A stretch of 64,000 nt of DNA from Agrobacterium tumefaciens. GTDB lineage: Bacteria; Pseudomonadota; Alphaproteobacteria; Rhizobiales; Rhizobiaceae. The stretch spans positions 1,922,001 through 1,986,000 of the forward strand of contig NZ_CP039888.1 of NCBI RefSeq assembly GCF_005221325.1, in the 5' to 3' direction. Both the position numbers and the translations under genes were made by a program. The notes under the pieces are model-generated. The model was given only the letters and a program-made list of their open reading frames with translations. It was not told the origin of the DNA and did no database searches. Shown one piece after another: positions 25,822-34,722 of the stretch; positions within the stretch are counted from its first letter, which is position 1; each line of letters begins with the position of its first letter.

Positions 25822-26163
25822 TCAGCACATCTTCTCGCCGTTCGGCACCGCTCGTTCCACCGCGGCCAGCACGATATCGCCGTTTGCATCGGCAAAACCG
25901 AGCGTCAGAACTTCGGACCGGAAAGGGCCGATCTGGCGCGGCGGAAAATTCACCACGCCCAGAACCTGCCGGCCAACCAGGCTTTCCGGCGTATAATGTA
26001 CCGTAATCTGCGCCGAGGATTTCTTGATGCCGATCTCGAGTCCGAAATCGATCTTCACCTTGATCGCCGGCTTGCGAGCCTCGGGAAATGGCTCCGCCTC
26101 CACGATCGTGCCGACGCGAATATCGACCTTCTCGAAATCGGCATAGGAAATTTCGCCGCTCAT
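25822..26163 (-). CDS. csaA: tRNA-binding-domain chaperone CsaA-like
   Basis: 113 residues, a single OB-fold tRNA-binding (EMAP-like) domain as in CsaA. Motifs are [48 protein letters not shown] and [10 protein letters not shown]. In Bacillus CsaA is a chaperone with export-related activity; the role in rhizobia is not established. Lies 11 bases after proC on the same strand, so it is probably the last gene of a ybjN-proC-csaA unit. Confidence 0.88.
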   Translation of the reverse strand: MSGEISYADFEKVDIRVGTIVEAEPFPEARKPAIKVKIDFGLEIGIKKSSAQITVHYTPESLVGRQVLGVVNFPPRQIGPFRSEVLTLGFADANGDIVLAAVERAVPNGEKMC

Positions 26164-26174
26164 GACCCGTCCCT

Positions 26175-26993
26175 TCAGCCCGCCAGTTCTTCGGCACGCG
26201 TTTTTGCGGCGGCGACGGCTCGGTCGAACAGGGGCTGCATACCGTCTTCGGCCATCAGTACGGAGAGCGCCGCCGCCGTGGTACCACCCGGCGAGGTCAC
26301 ATTCTGGCGCAGCCGCGCCGCCTCCTCGGGGGACTGATGCAGGAGTTCACCGGCACCGGCCACGGTTTCGCGCGCCAGACGCATGGCCACATCGGCCGGC
26401 AGACCAGCCTTGCGGCCAGCTTCCGCCATGCATTCCACCAGATAGAAGACATAGGCCGGACCGCTTCCCGAAACTGCGGTCACCGCATCGATGTCGCTTT
26501 CGGCCTCAACCCATTCGACCGGGCCGCTGACCTTCAGCAACCCGTCCACAACGGTTTTCAGCTCAGGCGTTACCAGGTCATTGGCATAAGCGCCGGTGAC
26601 GCCGCGGCCGACCATGGCGGGCGTATTGGGCATGGCGCGGACGGCGGCAACCGCGCCGAAATGCGAAGCGAACGTGGCAATTGTCGTGCCCGCCGCGATG
26701 GAGACAACGACCGTTTCCGGGCCCAGCAGGGGCTTCAGCGACGGCAGAACAGCATCCATCATCTGCGGCTTCACCGCCACGAAAAGAATGCCGGCCTTGA
26801 CGCCTTCAGGCACGCTTTCGCTGTGGGTCGCGCCGGCTTCCGCAATCGTCGTGCGCATGGCGTCGGAGGGGCGTGGATCGATGACGAAGACCTTCGATCC
26901 CGGCACACCCTTTTTCAGCCAGCCCGAAAGCATGGCGCCGCCCATATTGCCGGCCCCCACGAGGACGAGCGGACCGGAAGCCTTGTACACCAT
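26175..26993 (-). CDS. proC: Pyrroline-5-carboxylate reductase
   Basis: 272 residues. The Rossmann motif is [18 protein letters not shown] at the N terminus, and the dimer/active-site signature is [20 protein letters not shown] with [13 protein letters not shown] and [13 protein letters not shown]. It performs the last step of proline synthesis, reducing P5C with NAD(P)H in the cytoplasm. The ATG at 26993 comes 2 bases after the TGA of the upstream YbjN gene, so the two are coupled. Confidence 0.95.
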   Translation of the reverse strand: MVYKASGPLVLVGAGNMGGAMLSGWLKKGVPGSKVFVIDPRPSDAMRTTIAEAGATHSESVPEGVKAGILFVAVKPQMMDAVLPSLKPLLGPETVVVSIAAGTTIATFASHFGAVAAVRAMPNTPAMVGRGVTGAYANDLVTPELKTVVDGLLKVSGPVEWVEAESDIDAVTAVSGSGPAYVFYLVECMAEAGRKAGLPADVAMRLARETVAGAGELLHQSPEEAARLRQNVTSPGGTTAAALSVLMAEDGMQPLFDRAVAAAKTRAEELAG

Positions 26994-26995
26994 GC

Positions 26996-27496
26996 TCAAG
27001 CTTCTCCCACGGTCTCGAACATGACCGCTTCGATTGCGCTTTTGGCATCCAGCCCCGACCAGACGACGAACTGGAATGCCTGATAATATTGCTCGCAAGC
27101 CTCAAGAGCGCTGGAAAGCAGCACTTCCACCTGCTGGTTGTTCGGCTCGGCACCGCCGGACAGAAGCAGGGACTGGCGGAAAATGACGACGTCTTCCTGC
27201 CGCCACAAATCGAAATGACCCATCAGCACCTGACCGTTGATTTGCGACAGCAGGCAAATCACTTCGTTGACACGGTGGTCGGGCACCTTGATGTCGAAGG
27301 CGCAGGCAAGATGCAGCGCTTCGAAATCCTCCATCCACGCAAACGAAACGTGATAGTCGGCCCAGTGGCCCGCCACAGTCATGGCGATCTCGTCCTCGCC
27401 CGACCGCTCGAACGACCAGTCATTCGAGGCAGCGACAATCTCGATCATATCGACGGGATTGGACTGACGCTCAATTTCAAATTCTATCAGACTCAT
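26996..27496 (-). CDS. YbjN-domain protein
   Basis: 166 residues matching the YbjN family (type III secretion chaperone-like fold): MSLIEFEIERQSNPVDMIE, WADYHVSFAWMEDFEALHLACAFD, INGQVLMGHFDLWRQEDVVIFRQSLLL. E. coli YbjN is linked to motility and stress, but no biochemical role is established. The ATG at 27496 has AAGG upstream; the open frame to 27610 lacks a ribosome site. First gene of the unit with proC and csaA, a conserved pairing in Rhizobiales. Confidence 0.88.
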   Translation of the reverse strand: MSLIEFEIERQSNPVDMIEIVAASNDWSFERSGEDEIAMTVAGHWADYHVSFAWMEDFEALHLACAFDIKVPDHRVNEVICLLSQINGQVLMGHFDLWRQEDVVIFRQSLLLSGGAEPNNQQVEVLLSSALEACEQYYQAFQFVVWSGLDAKSAIEAVMFETVGEA

Positions 27497-27862
27497 GCGG
27501 CACCTTCTCAGCCGGTCAGAATGTCGTGTTTTGAACGCCGGGCACAAAACGCACATACGAACCGGGATAAACATTTGAGACGATTGCCCGACACCACCAG
27601 AATAACGCATTCACCCTGTCTGGAGCTTACCGGTCTTTTCGAATCATCATTTAAAATCAGTGTATAATGGCCGAGTCCGGCTGCCACCCCTTCCCCGCCA
27701 TTTTTGCTTTTTGAACAGTGGATATCTCCTCCCCCATCACCTCAGGCGAGAGTCTTAAGCGACTCTGCCGATTGCGTTTTTTGGAAGTGTCCACAGGCCG
27801 GAAAAATTCGCGTCGGGGGACCGATTTTGACAACCAAGGTCAAGTCGGACGGAAGGGGCCGA
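27497..27862. other. Intergenic region upstream of ybjN
   Basis: 366 bases between ybjN (minus) and the terminator of ubiK. It should hold the ybjN promoter; AT-rich sequence around 27640-27670 is the best candidate. No ORF with a credible ribosome site, no tRNA and no repeat was recognised. Confidence 0.4.
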
Positions 27863-27905
27863 AAAACAAGAAGTCCCGGAATCGCAAGCGATCCGGGACT
27901 TCTCA
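27863..27905 (-). terminator. Terminator of ubiK
   Basis: A 12-bp stem AGAAGTCCCGGA (27869-27880) / TCCGGGACTTCT (27892-27903). On the minus strand it is followed by TGTTTTTC, about 19 bases after the ubiK stop. Confidence 0.8.
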
Positions 27906-27921
27906 GAAAAAGCGCTAAAAA

Positions 27922-28182
27922 TCAGTCCTTGGCGGAAAGCTTTGCTTCCAGGGCCTCGATACGGGCGCGCAATGCGTCGTTTTCATCCCGTGCCTGAATG
28001 GCCATTTCGCGAACCGCGTCGAATTCCTCGCGGCGGACAACGTCCAGACTGTTCAGCCAGCGATCCGCCTGAGCGTGAAACGCCGCTTCGGCTTCCTTAC
28101 GCACGCCCTGCGCGGCACCTGCCGCATCGGTCATCAGCTTGGCGAATTCATCCAGAAAACGATTGGTGCCTGTCGTGCTCAT
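27922..28182 (-). CDS. ubiK: Ubiquinone biosynthesis accessory factor UbiK (BMFP/YqiC)
   Basis: 86 residues. A helical N-terminal half (NRFLDEFAKLMTDAAGAAQGVRKEAEAAF) is followed by a coiled coil (VREMAIQARDENDALRARIEALEAKL), the BMFP/YqiC pattern. UbiK assists the UbiJ-based ubiquinone synthesis complex and can cause membrane fusion in vitro. The ATG at 28182 with AAGGA upstream is preferred to an upstream in-frame start. Divergent from lgt, a common alphaproteobacterial arrangement. Confidence 0.87.
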   Translation of the reverse strand: MSTTGTNRFLDEFAKLMTDAAGAAQGVRKEAEAAFHAQADRWLNSLDVVRREEFDAVREMAIQARDENDALRARIEALEAKLSAKD

Positions 28183-28490
28183 GGCGCTTGTCCTTCGTCG
28201 GTTCAGGGGCATCGTCGTGCCCGCTGTTGATAGCATTCAGGTAGGCACTCCACCGTCGCCTTGCAAGCGAAATCGAAAAATCCCAAGAGCTTGCGTCACC
28301 CTGGGTATGTTAAGCCATAGCTTAAAGAATCACCTTGACCGCCGCCACCGCAATCGCCATTTTCCTTGGCGTCAGGGGACCGGTGAGCATCATCGCCCGG
28401 CCCCTTGAGGCAATGGATGATCCGTTGTCCGCCCAGCAACGATGACGGAATATATACGGATTGATAGCCGCTCCCACTTCCCTCGCCATC
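28183..28490. other. Divergent promoter region ubiK / lgt
   Basis: 308 bases. A perfect small inverted repeat TTAAGC-CATA-GCTTAA at 28310-28325 is a possible operator or weak hairpin. No ORF or RNA gene was recognised. Confidence 0.4.
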
Positions 28491-29303
28491 ATGCCTTTCC
28501 CTAATATCGATCCGATAGCGCTGTCCATCGGTCCCCTGGCGATCCACTGGTACGGCATTGCCTATGTCGCGGGCATCATGCTCGGCTGGTTTTACGCCCG
28601 CCGCCTCGCCCGCACGGATCGGCTTTGGCCGAACGACGTCTCGCCCATCTCGGCCCAGCATCTTGACGATTTCATCCTCTGGGCAGCCGGCGGTATCGTG
28701 CTTGGCGGGCGTATCGGTTACATCCTGTTTTACGACATGGCAGCCGTGGCCGCCAATCCCATCAGAGCAATCGAAATCTGGAATGGCGGCATGTCGTTCC
28801 ATGGGGGCCTGATCGGCACGACAGTCGCCATGATTCTCTTCGCCCGCCGGAACGGCATTCCGGTCTGGAGCATGTTCGATATCATTGCCGCCGTCGCGCC
28901 CATCGGCCTGCTGTTCGGCCGCATCGCCAACTTCATCAACGGTGAATTGTGGGGTCGCATCGCCGATGTGCCATGGGCGGTCGTCTTCCCGACCGGTGGC
29001 CCCTTTGCGCGGCACCCGAGCCAGCTTTATGAAGCCGGCCTCGAAGGACTGGTGCTCGTCATCCTTCTGGCCATCGCCATCTATGCTTTCAGGGCACTGA
29101 AAACACCCGGCACGATTACCGGCATCTTCGTATGCGGTTACGCGCTGTCGCGCATCTTCGTGGAATTCTTCCGCGAACCAGACGCCCAGATCGGTTATCT
29201 CGCCGGCAACTGGCTGACCATGGGCATGGTGCTTTCCACGCCGATGTTCCTTTTGGGCCTCTGGGCCGTTCTGCGGGCACGCAGCGCGACGAAAAGCGCC
29301 TGA
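28491..29303 (+). CDS. lgt: Prolipoprotein diacylglyceryl transferase
   Basis: About 270 residues with seven hydrophobic helices. Lgt signatures are [16 protein letters not shown], the essential His/Gly in [12 protein letters not shown], the family motif [14 protein letters not shown] and [12 protein letters not shown]. It transfers diacylglycerol from phosphatidylglycerol to the lipobox cysteine of lipoproteins. The start is ambiguous: ATG at 28491 lacks a Shine-Dalgarno, and an in-frame TTG at 28461 would add 10 residues. Followed after 15 bases by midA. Confidence 0.94.
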   Translation: MPFPNIDPIALSIGPLAIHWYGIAYVAGIMLGWFYARRLARTDRLWPNDVSPISAQHLDDFILWAAGGIVLGGRIGYILFYDMAAVAANPIRAIEIWNGGMSFHGGLIGTTVAMILFARRNGIPVWSMFDIIAAVAPIGLLFGRIANFINGELWGRIADVPWAVVFPTGGPFARHPSQLYEAGLEGLVLVILLAIAIYAFRALKTPGTITGIFVCGYALSRIFVEFFREPDAQIGYLAGNWLTMGMVLSTPMFLLGLWAVLRARSATKSA

Positions 29304-29318
29304 GCGGTATGATCTCCC

Positions 29319-30419
29319 ATGACCACACCGCTTGCGCAACGTATCAAATCCCTTATCCGGCTTAACGGTCCGCTCAGCGTCACCGACTTCTTTTCGCTGT
29401 GCCTCGCTGATCCCGAACACGGTTATTACAAGAGCCGCGAGCCCTTCGGACGCTCGGGTGATTTCATCACCGCGCCTGAAGTCAGCCAGCTTTTCGGCGA
29501 AATGCTCGGCGTTTTCGTCGTCCACGCCTGGCAGCGACATGGCGCGCCGGCGCAAACGCAGCTGGTGGAAATCGGCCCCGGCCGCGGCACCATGATGTCG
29601 GACATGCTGCGTGTCATCCGCCGCATCGCGCCGCCGCTTTATGAAACGATGCGGGTGCATCTGGTGGAGACCAGCCCCCGTCTTTCCGCCATCCAGAAGG
29701 AAACGCTGGCACCACATGCGGACCGGCTGACCTGGCATGACAGTTTTGACGACGTGCCGGAAGGTTTCCTGCTGCTTGTCGCCAACGAGCTGTTCGATGC
29801 CATTCCGATCCGGCAATTCGTCAGGACTCCGCAGGGTTTTCGGGAACGTGTCGTCAGCCTTGATGCCGATGACGAACTCGTTTTCTCGACGGGCCTTGCC
29901 GGCATAGACCCGGCGCTCTTGCCGCCGCAGCCAGAACGGCAACCGCTTGGCACCATATTCGAGATTTCCCCTGCCCGCGAAGCCGTGATGACCGCGATCT
30001 GCCAGCGCCTGTCGGCCCATGGTGGCACGGCGCTCGCCATCGACTACGGCCATCTGGTCGGCAGCTATGGTGATACGCTGCAAGCCATGCGCAGCCACGC
30101 CTTCGATCCAGCGCTTGCGCATCCCGGCGAAGCCGATCTGACCAGCCATGTGGATTTCGAAAGCCTTGTGAAAACGGCGCAAGCGACCGGCGTGCATGTC
30201 AACGGCGCCCTGAGACAGGGCGATTTTCTCCACGGCCTTGGCCTCAAGGAAAGGGCGAGCGCGCTTGCCGCCAAGGCGACGCCCGACCAGACGCTTGAAA
30301 TCGCCGAAGCAGTAAACCGCCTCGCTGGCGAAGGCGCCGGCAAGATGGGGGAACTTTTCAAGGTTATCGCCGTTTCAAGTCCCGCGCTTCATCTTCTGCC
30401 GTTTCGCGCGGTGGATTGA
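29319..30419 (+). CDS. MidA/NDUFAF7-family SAM-dependent methyltransferase
   Basis: 366 residues. The N-terminal family signature is GPLSVTDFFSLCLADPEHGYYKSREPFGRSGDFITAPEVSQLFGEMLG. The SAM-binding loop is LVEIGPGRGTMMSDMLRVI, followed by VANELFDAIPIRQF. The mitochondrial homologue NDUFAF7 dimethylates an arginine of complex I subunit NDUFS2; the bacterial substrate is probably NuoD but this is inferred. lgt-midA-pgeF clustering is widespread in alphaproteobacteria. Confidence 0.92.
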   Translation: MTTPLAQRIKSLIRLNGPLSVTDFFSLCLADPEHGYYKSREPFGRSGDFITAPEVSQLFGEMLGVFVVHAWQRHGAPAQTQLVEIGPGRGTMMSDMLRVIRRIAPPLYETMRVHLVETSPRLSAIQKETLAPHADRLTWHDSFDDVPEGFLLLVANELFDAIPIRQFVRTPQGFRERVVSLDADDELVFSTGLAGIDPALLPPQPERQPLGTIFEISPAREAVMTAICQRLSAHGGTALAIDYGHLVGSYGDTLQAMRSHAFDPALAHPGEADLTSHVDFESLVKTAQATGVHVNGALRQGDFLHGLGLKERASALAAKATPDQTLEIAEAVNRLAGEGAGKMGELFKVIAVSSPALHLLPFRAVD

Positions 30420-30568
30420 CAGCGCAATCACCTCTGGGCCAACATCGCCGCGACACACGAAGCAGGCACACTGCATCACACCGCCGCGCAATGCCGCGGC
30501 AACAGGAAACATCTCGCTTAACCTGCTCCACTGGCCAACAGCGATATTCTCCAAGGAATTCCCCCACC

Positions 30569-31363
30569 ATGCAGAACGCAACGCTGCCGCTCCCGCTCCA
30601 GTCCCCACTGCTCGCCGCGTCAGGTGAAAACCGTGTCCGCCACGGTTTCTTCACCCGGCAGGGCGGCGTTTCGGAAGGGCTTTATCAGGGCCTCAATGTC
30701 GGCCTCGGCTCCCATGACGAACCCGAAAAAGTGCAGGAAAACCGCCGGCGCGTGACGCAATGGTTCGGTCTGCCCTCGGGCCGCCTCGCCACCGTGCATC
30801 AGGTCCATTCCCCTGACGTCCTCGTGGTCGATGAAACCTATGACGGCAACCGTCCGCAGGCGGATGCCATGGTGACGGCAACGCCGGGTTTCGTGCTGGG
30901 CGTGCTGAGCGCCGATTGCGGACCGATCCTGTTTGCCGATGCCAAAGCGGGCATCGTGGGTGCGGCCCATGCCGGCTGGAAGGGGGCTCTCTTCGGCGTG
31001 CTCGAAAATACCATCGAGGCTATGACAAAGCTCGGTGCCAACCGTGAACGCATCGTCGCCTCGCTTGGCCCTTCGATCAGCCAGGACAATTATGAGGTCG
31101 GGCCGGAATATGTGGCGCGCTTCACCGATATCGATCCGGCCTATGCGGATTATTTCGCTGAGACGGAAAGGCAAGGCCACGCATTGTTCGACCTCAAGCA
31201 ATTCACCATCAACCGCCTGACCAAGGCCGGTGTGAAGGCGGAGAATCTCGGCCTCTGCACCTATCCTGACGAACATCGCTTCTATTCCTACCGCCGCACC
31301 ACCCACCGCGCCGAACCCGATTATGGCCGGCAGATTTCCGCAATCGCAATTCTGGAGGACTGA
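30569..31363 (+). CDS. pgeF: Multicopper-oxidase-fold laccase-domain protein (PgeF/YfiH; purine nucleoside phosphorylase)
   Basis: 264 residues. YfiH-family motifs: HGFFTRQGGVSEGLYQGLN, VHQVHSPDVLVVDE, LSADCGPILFAD, GAAHAGWKGALFGV and SLGPSISQDNYEVG. His and Cys of these form the zinc/active site. The family has purine nucleoside phosphorylase/deaminase activity and edits peptidoglycan precursors in E. coli. The ATG at 30569 with AAGGA is preferred; the frame is open 150 bases further upstream. The next gene starts one base after its stop. Confidence 0.92.
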   Translation: MQNATLPLPLQSPLLAASGENRVRHGFFTRQGGVSEGLYQGLNVGLGSHDEPEKVQENRRRVTQWFGLPSGRLATVHQVHSPDVLVVDETYDGNRPQADAMVTATPGFVLGVLSADCGPILFADAKAGIVGAAHAGWKGALFGVLENTIEAMTKLGANRERIVASLGPSISQDNYEVGPEYVARFTDIDPAYADYFAETERQGHALFDLKQFTINRLTKAGVKAENLGLCTYPDEHRFYSYRRTTHRAEPDYGRQISAIAILED

Positions 31364-31364
31364 C

Positions 31365-32516
31365 ATGGCCCTGCATTTCGAGCTTTCGGAATTCGATGCC
31401 CGCCGCGAGCGTCTGCTCACAAAAATGGCCGAGGAGAAGCTGGACGCCCTGCTGCTTTTTGCGCAGGAGAGCATGTATTGGCTGACCGGCTACGACACAT
31501 TCGGTTACTGCTTCTTCCAGACGCTTGTGGTCAAGTCCGACGGTTCCATGACGCTTCTGACCCGTTCGGCCGATCTGCGGCAGGCCCGCAATACCTCCAT
31601 CGTCGACAATATTCTCGTCTGGGTCGACCGGCCCAATGCGGACCCCACACTCGACCTGAAAAACCTGCTGAGCGATCTCGACCTGCTCGGTGCCAAGATC
31701 GGGGTGGAATATGACACCCATGGCATGACCGGCCGTGTCGCCCGCCTGCTGGACAACCAGCTCGCCAGCTTCTGCCAGATGAGTGACGCCTCCTATCTCG
31801 TCAGCACGCTCAGGCTCGTCAAAAGCCCGGCCGAGATCGCCTATGCCCGCAAGGCCGGACAATTGGCCGATGAGGCTCTGGATGCGGCATTACCGCTCAT
31901 CAAGCCCGGCGCGGACGAAGCCGCGATCCTTGCCGCGATGCAGGGCGCTGTTCTCGCCGGCGGCGGTGATTATCCCGCCAATGAATTCATCATCGGTTCC
32001 GGGGCCGATGCGCTGCTGTGCCGTTACAAGGCCGGACGCCGCAAGCTCGACACGAAGGATCAGCTGACGCTGGAATGGGCCGGTGTCAGCGCTCATTACC
32101 ATGCCGCCATGATGCGCACGGTGGTGATCGGCGAACAGGATTTCCGGCAGAAGGAGCTTTACAGCGCCTGCCTGCAAAACCTCACCGCCATCGAAGAGGT
32201 GCTGCGGCCGGGCAAGACTTTCGGCGATGTCTTCGACGTGCATGCCCGCGTGATGGACGAACGCGGATTGACCCGCCACCGGCTGAACTCCTGCGGTTAT
32301 TCGCTGGGCGCGCGTTTCTCGCCTTCCTGGATGGAGCACCAGATGTTCCATGCCGGCAATCCGCAGGAGATAACCGCCGATATGACGCTCTTCGTGCATA
32401 TGATCGTGATGGATTCCGATTCCGGCACGGCCATGACGCTCGGCCAGACCTATCTGACCACGGAAGGCGCGCCGGAAGCGCTCTCGCGTCATAACCTCGA
32501 TCTTCTCACAGCTTAA
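31365..32516 (+). CDS. M24 'pita-bread' family protein lacking usual metal ligands (creatinase/DoeA-like subgroup)
   Basis: 383 residues: N-terminal creatinase-type domain (to about 150) and C-terminal pita-bread fold. In metallo-peptidases of this fold two Asp, one His and two Glu bind metal. Here the strand that should hold the two Asp reads LEWAGVSAHYHAAMMRTV, the His loop reads SCGYSLGARFSPSWMEH, and the Glu position reads FVHMIV. It therefore resembles the metal-independent creatinase/ectoine-hydrolase type rather than an Xaa-Pro dipeptidase. Starts 1 base after pgeF, with GGAGG inside that gene's end. Substrate unknown. Confidence 0.82.
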   Translation: MALHFELSEFDARRERLLTKMAEEKLDALLLFAQESMYWLTGYDTFGYCFFQTLVVKSDGSMTLLTRSADLRQARNTSIVDNILVWVDRPNADPTLDLKNLLSDLDLLGAKIGVEYDTHGMTGRVARLLDNQLASFCQMSDASYLVSTLRLVKSPAEIAYARKAGQLADEALDAALPLIKPGADEAAILAAMQGAVLAGGGDYPANEFIIGSGADALLCRYKAGRRKLDTKDQLTLEWAGVSAHYHAAMMRTVVIGEQDFRQKELYSACLQNLTAIEEVLRPGKTFGDVFDVHARVMDERGLTRHRLNSCGYSLGARFSPSWMEHQMFHAGNPQEITADMTLFVHMIVMDSDSGTAMTLGQTYLTTEGAPEALSRHNLDLLTA

Positions 32517-32606
32517 ATCGCCGCCGGGTTTGACAGAGCGGGAAAACCGCCCTTACATTGCCGCCACCTTGGGCAAGAAGGAGCGGAACATGAGAGGGAA
32601 AATCGC

Positions 32607-33347
32607 ATGAGCCGGACGGGGTTCGCCCCCCTTTTTCCGGCCGTCATTGTTCCAGTACTGATGCTGGCCCTTTCGGGCTGCAACACGACGGAGGCGCTGA
32701 CACCGCAGGTGAATGTCGGCCACAATGCCTCGCAATCGACGCCGGTAACGCAGGGCGATCTCGACCAGATGGCCGCCGCCGCCGACCGTGCGCCGGCAGG
32801 CGCGCCGGCAACCACGACCTCCGTGCCCGCCTATGCGCCGCAAAACTCGTTGCAGGCACAGGCACAGGCGCTATCCAGCGGCAGCCAGTATGGCGAGCCG
32901 CTTCGCCAGACCCCGAACACGGCCCAGCCTCCCGCGGCCGCCCCCGCGCAGCAGACGGCGTCGCTCGCGCCCGCCTCCTCGGCAAATTCCATCCGCTTCC
33001 TGCCGATCATCGGCGCGCCCGTTCAGGCCGTCACGCCGCTGTCGCGCCAGCTCGGTGCCGAAGCGCGGGCCAAGGGGCTGACCATCCGCGCCTCCAACGA
33101 CAATTCGGCGGAAAACATCCTGAAGGGATATTTCTCCGCCTTCGCCGATGGCAGCAAGGTCAATATCGTTTACGTCTGGGACGTTCTCGACGCCAATGGC
33201 GTGCGGCTGCATCGCCTGCAGGGGCAGGAGACGGTGGCGGCAAAAGGCAGCGATCCATGGGCGGCCGCGACCGACACGGTGATGCAGGATATCGCCGCAA
33301 AAACCCTGAACGACTATACGTCCTGGAAGCATTCTCAACGCGGATGA
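32607..33347 (+). CDS. Conserved rhizobial lipoprotein
   Basis: 246 residues. A signal peptide with lipobox LALSGC (Cys about 24) marks it as a lipoprotein. A low-complexity Ala/Gln/Pro-rich linker (residues about 60-120) follows, then a folded C-terminal domain (IRFLPIIGAPVQAVTPLSRQLGAEARAKGLTI ... VNIVYVWDVLDANGVRLHRLQGQE). It would be processed by Lgt, encoded 4 kb upstream. Function unknown. GAGGG lies upstream of the ATG. Confidence 0.78.
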   Translation: MSRTGFAPLFPAVIVPVLMLALSGCNTTEALTPQVNVGHNASQSTPVTQGDLDQMAAAADRAPAGAPATTTSVPAYAPQNSLQAQAQALSSGSQYGEPLRQTPNTAQPPAAAPAQQTASLAPASSANSIRFLPIIGAPVQAVTPLSRQLGAEARAKGLTIRASNDNSAENILKGYFSAFADGSKVNIVYVWDVLDANGVRLHRLQGQETVAAKGSDPWAAATDTVMQDIAAKTLNDYTSWKHSQRG

Positions 33348-33567
33348 GGTGAAACGGCGGGAGAAGTCATAGAGATTTCACGAAAATCATTGCGAAAGCG
33401 CGGAGTCCTCTTGCAATCGGAAGCAACAGCGCTATTAAGGCGCGCATGGCAACAAGGCGTATCCGGCAAAGGCTTTTCGGCCGGATGTTCCTCCCCTTGA
33501 ACGACGCTTGGTTACGGTGGATTGAGCCCCGTGGCGCAAGGCGATGGCATGGAAACAGGCGGCCGCA

Positions 33568-34500
33568 ATGAAGGTTTTCGCAGGCAATTCGAACCGGCAC
33601 CTCGCCGAAGCGATCTGCAAGTATCTTAACGTTCCTCTCGGAAATGCCACTGTAAAGCGGTTTGCTGACCAGGAAATATTCGTAGAAATCAGCGAGAACG
33701 TGCGCGGCGAGGACGTTTTTATTGTCCAGTCCACCTCCTTCCCGGCAAATGATCATCTGATGGAACTTCTCATCATGATCGATGCCATGCGCCGCTCCTC
33801 GGCAAAACGTATCACCGCGGTGCTTCCCTATTTCGGTTACGCCCGCCAGGACCGCAAGGCCGGCCCCCGCACCCCGATTTCCGCCAAGCTCGTTGCCAAT
33901 CTGATTACCGAAGCCGGCGCCGACCGCGTTCTCACGCTTGATCTTCATGCCGGCCAGATTCAGGGCTTTTTCGATATCCCCACCGACAACCTCTTCGCAG
34001 CGCCCATTCTCGCCCGCGACGTGAAGGACCATTACGACACCAACAACGTCATGGTCGTTTCGCCTGATGTCGGTGGCGTGGTCCGCGCCCGTGCCCTGTC
34101 GAAGCGCCTCGACTGTCTGCTGGCGATTGTCGACAAACGCCGTGACCGTCCGGGCGAATCCGAAGTCATGAACGTCATCGGCGATGTCTCGGGCAAGGAC
34201 TGCATCCTGATCGACGATATCATCGATTCCGGCGGCACGCTTTGCAACGCCGCGGAAGCGCTGCTGAAAAAGGGCGCGACCAGCGTCACCGCCTATATCA
34301 CCCACGGTGTACTTTCCGGCGGCGCGGTTGCCCGCGTGGCCTCCTCGAAGCTGCGCGAACTCGTCATCACCGACAGCATCCAGCCGACCACAGGCGTGCA
34401 ATCCGCGCACAATATCCGCGTGGTCAGCACCGCAGGCCTGCTTGGCGAAGCGATCAATCGCACCGCGCAGGAACAGTCGGTATCCGGCCTGTTCGACTGA
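33568..34500 (+). CDS. prs: Ribose-phosphate pyrophosphokinase (PRPP synthase)
   Basis: 310 residues from [20 protein letters not shown], the usual length; the frame is open 8 codons further. Motifs: [21 protein letters not shown], the ATP flexible loop [39 protein letters not shown] and the PRPP site [19 protein letters not shown]. It makes PRPP for nucleotides, histidine, tryptophan and NAD. No strong Shine-Dalgarno is seen before 33568. Confidence 0.96.
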   Translation: MKVFAGNSNRHLAEAICKYLNVPLGNATVKRFADQEIFVEISENVRGEDVFIVQSTSFPANDHLMELLIMIDAMRRSSAKRITAVLPYFGYARQDRKAGPRTPISAKLVANLITEAGADRVLTLDLHAGQIQGFFDIPTDNLFAAPILARDVKDHYDTNNVMVVSPDVGGVVRARALSKRLDCLLAIVDKRRDRPGESEVMNVIGDVSGKDCILIDDIIDSGGTLCNAAEALLKKGATSVTAYITHGVLSGGAVARVASSKLRELVITDSIQPTTGVQSAHNIRVVSTAGLLGEAINRTAQEQSVSGLFD

Positions 34501-34538
34501 GGCACCGTCTCCCTCGCAAGATCGCGTATCCACACAGC

Positions 34539-34651
34539 GACACCCCGGACTAGCTCCGGGGTCCAGCGTGATCATGTTTTTGATAGCAAAAGAGTCTTTT
34601 CACGGCGCGAACGCGCCGTAACGGGATGCCGGCTCAAGGCCGGCGTGACGG
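34539..34651. repeat. Intergenic palindromic repeat downstream of prs
   Basis: Three hairpins in a row: CCCCGGA...TCCGGGG (about 34542-34561), GGCGCG...CGCGCC (about 34603-34617) and GCCGG...CCGGC (about 34628-34644). The motif 'caccccgga...tccggggtcc ... gccggctcaaggccggc' is a frequently repeated rhizobial intergenic element. Non-coding; may terminate prs. Confidence 0.65.
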
Positions 34652-34675
34652 GAGGGAAGCTTGTCAGCTCGCTGA

Positions 34676-34701
34676 GCGATCTCTGCATGCATGGAGATCG
34701 C
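34676..34701 (-). other. Hairpin after the PAP2 gene
   Basis: Perfect 8-bp arms GCGATCTC / GAGATCGC (34676-34683, 34694-34701) enclose TGCATGCATG. It lies 22 bases after the last gene of the lipid-modification operon; there is no T-run, so it is a weak terminator or an mRNA 3' stabiliser. Confidence 0.4.
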
Positions 34702-34722
34702 AAGACTTCACCCTGCAGCCAT

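Noticed and set aside
22000..28000. Possible functional link of the MarR-OmpR-kinase operon to petABC (petPR of Rhodobacter)
   Set aside because: The bc1 genes are 30 kb away and no shared operator was seen, so I did not assign petP/petR symbols.
28296..30233. 645-codon open frame on the minus strand
   Set aside because: Antisense to lgt and midA; composition and lack of motifs show it is a shadow frame.
34501..34722. Region checked for tRNA or small RNA because of dense hairpins
   Set aside because: The hairpins match the pattern of dispersed intergenic repeats and no cloverleaf or promoter plus terminator unit is visible.
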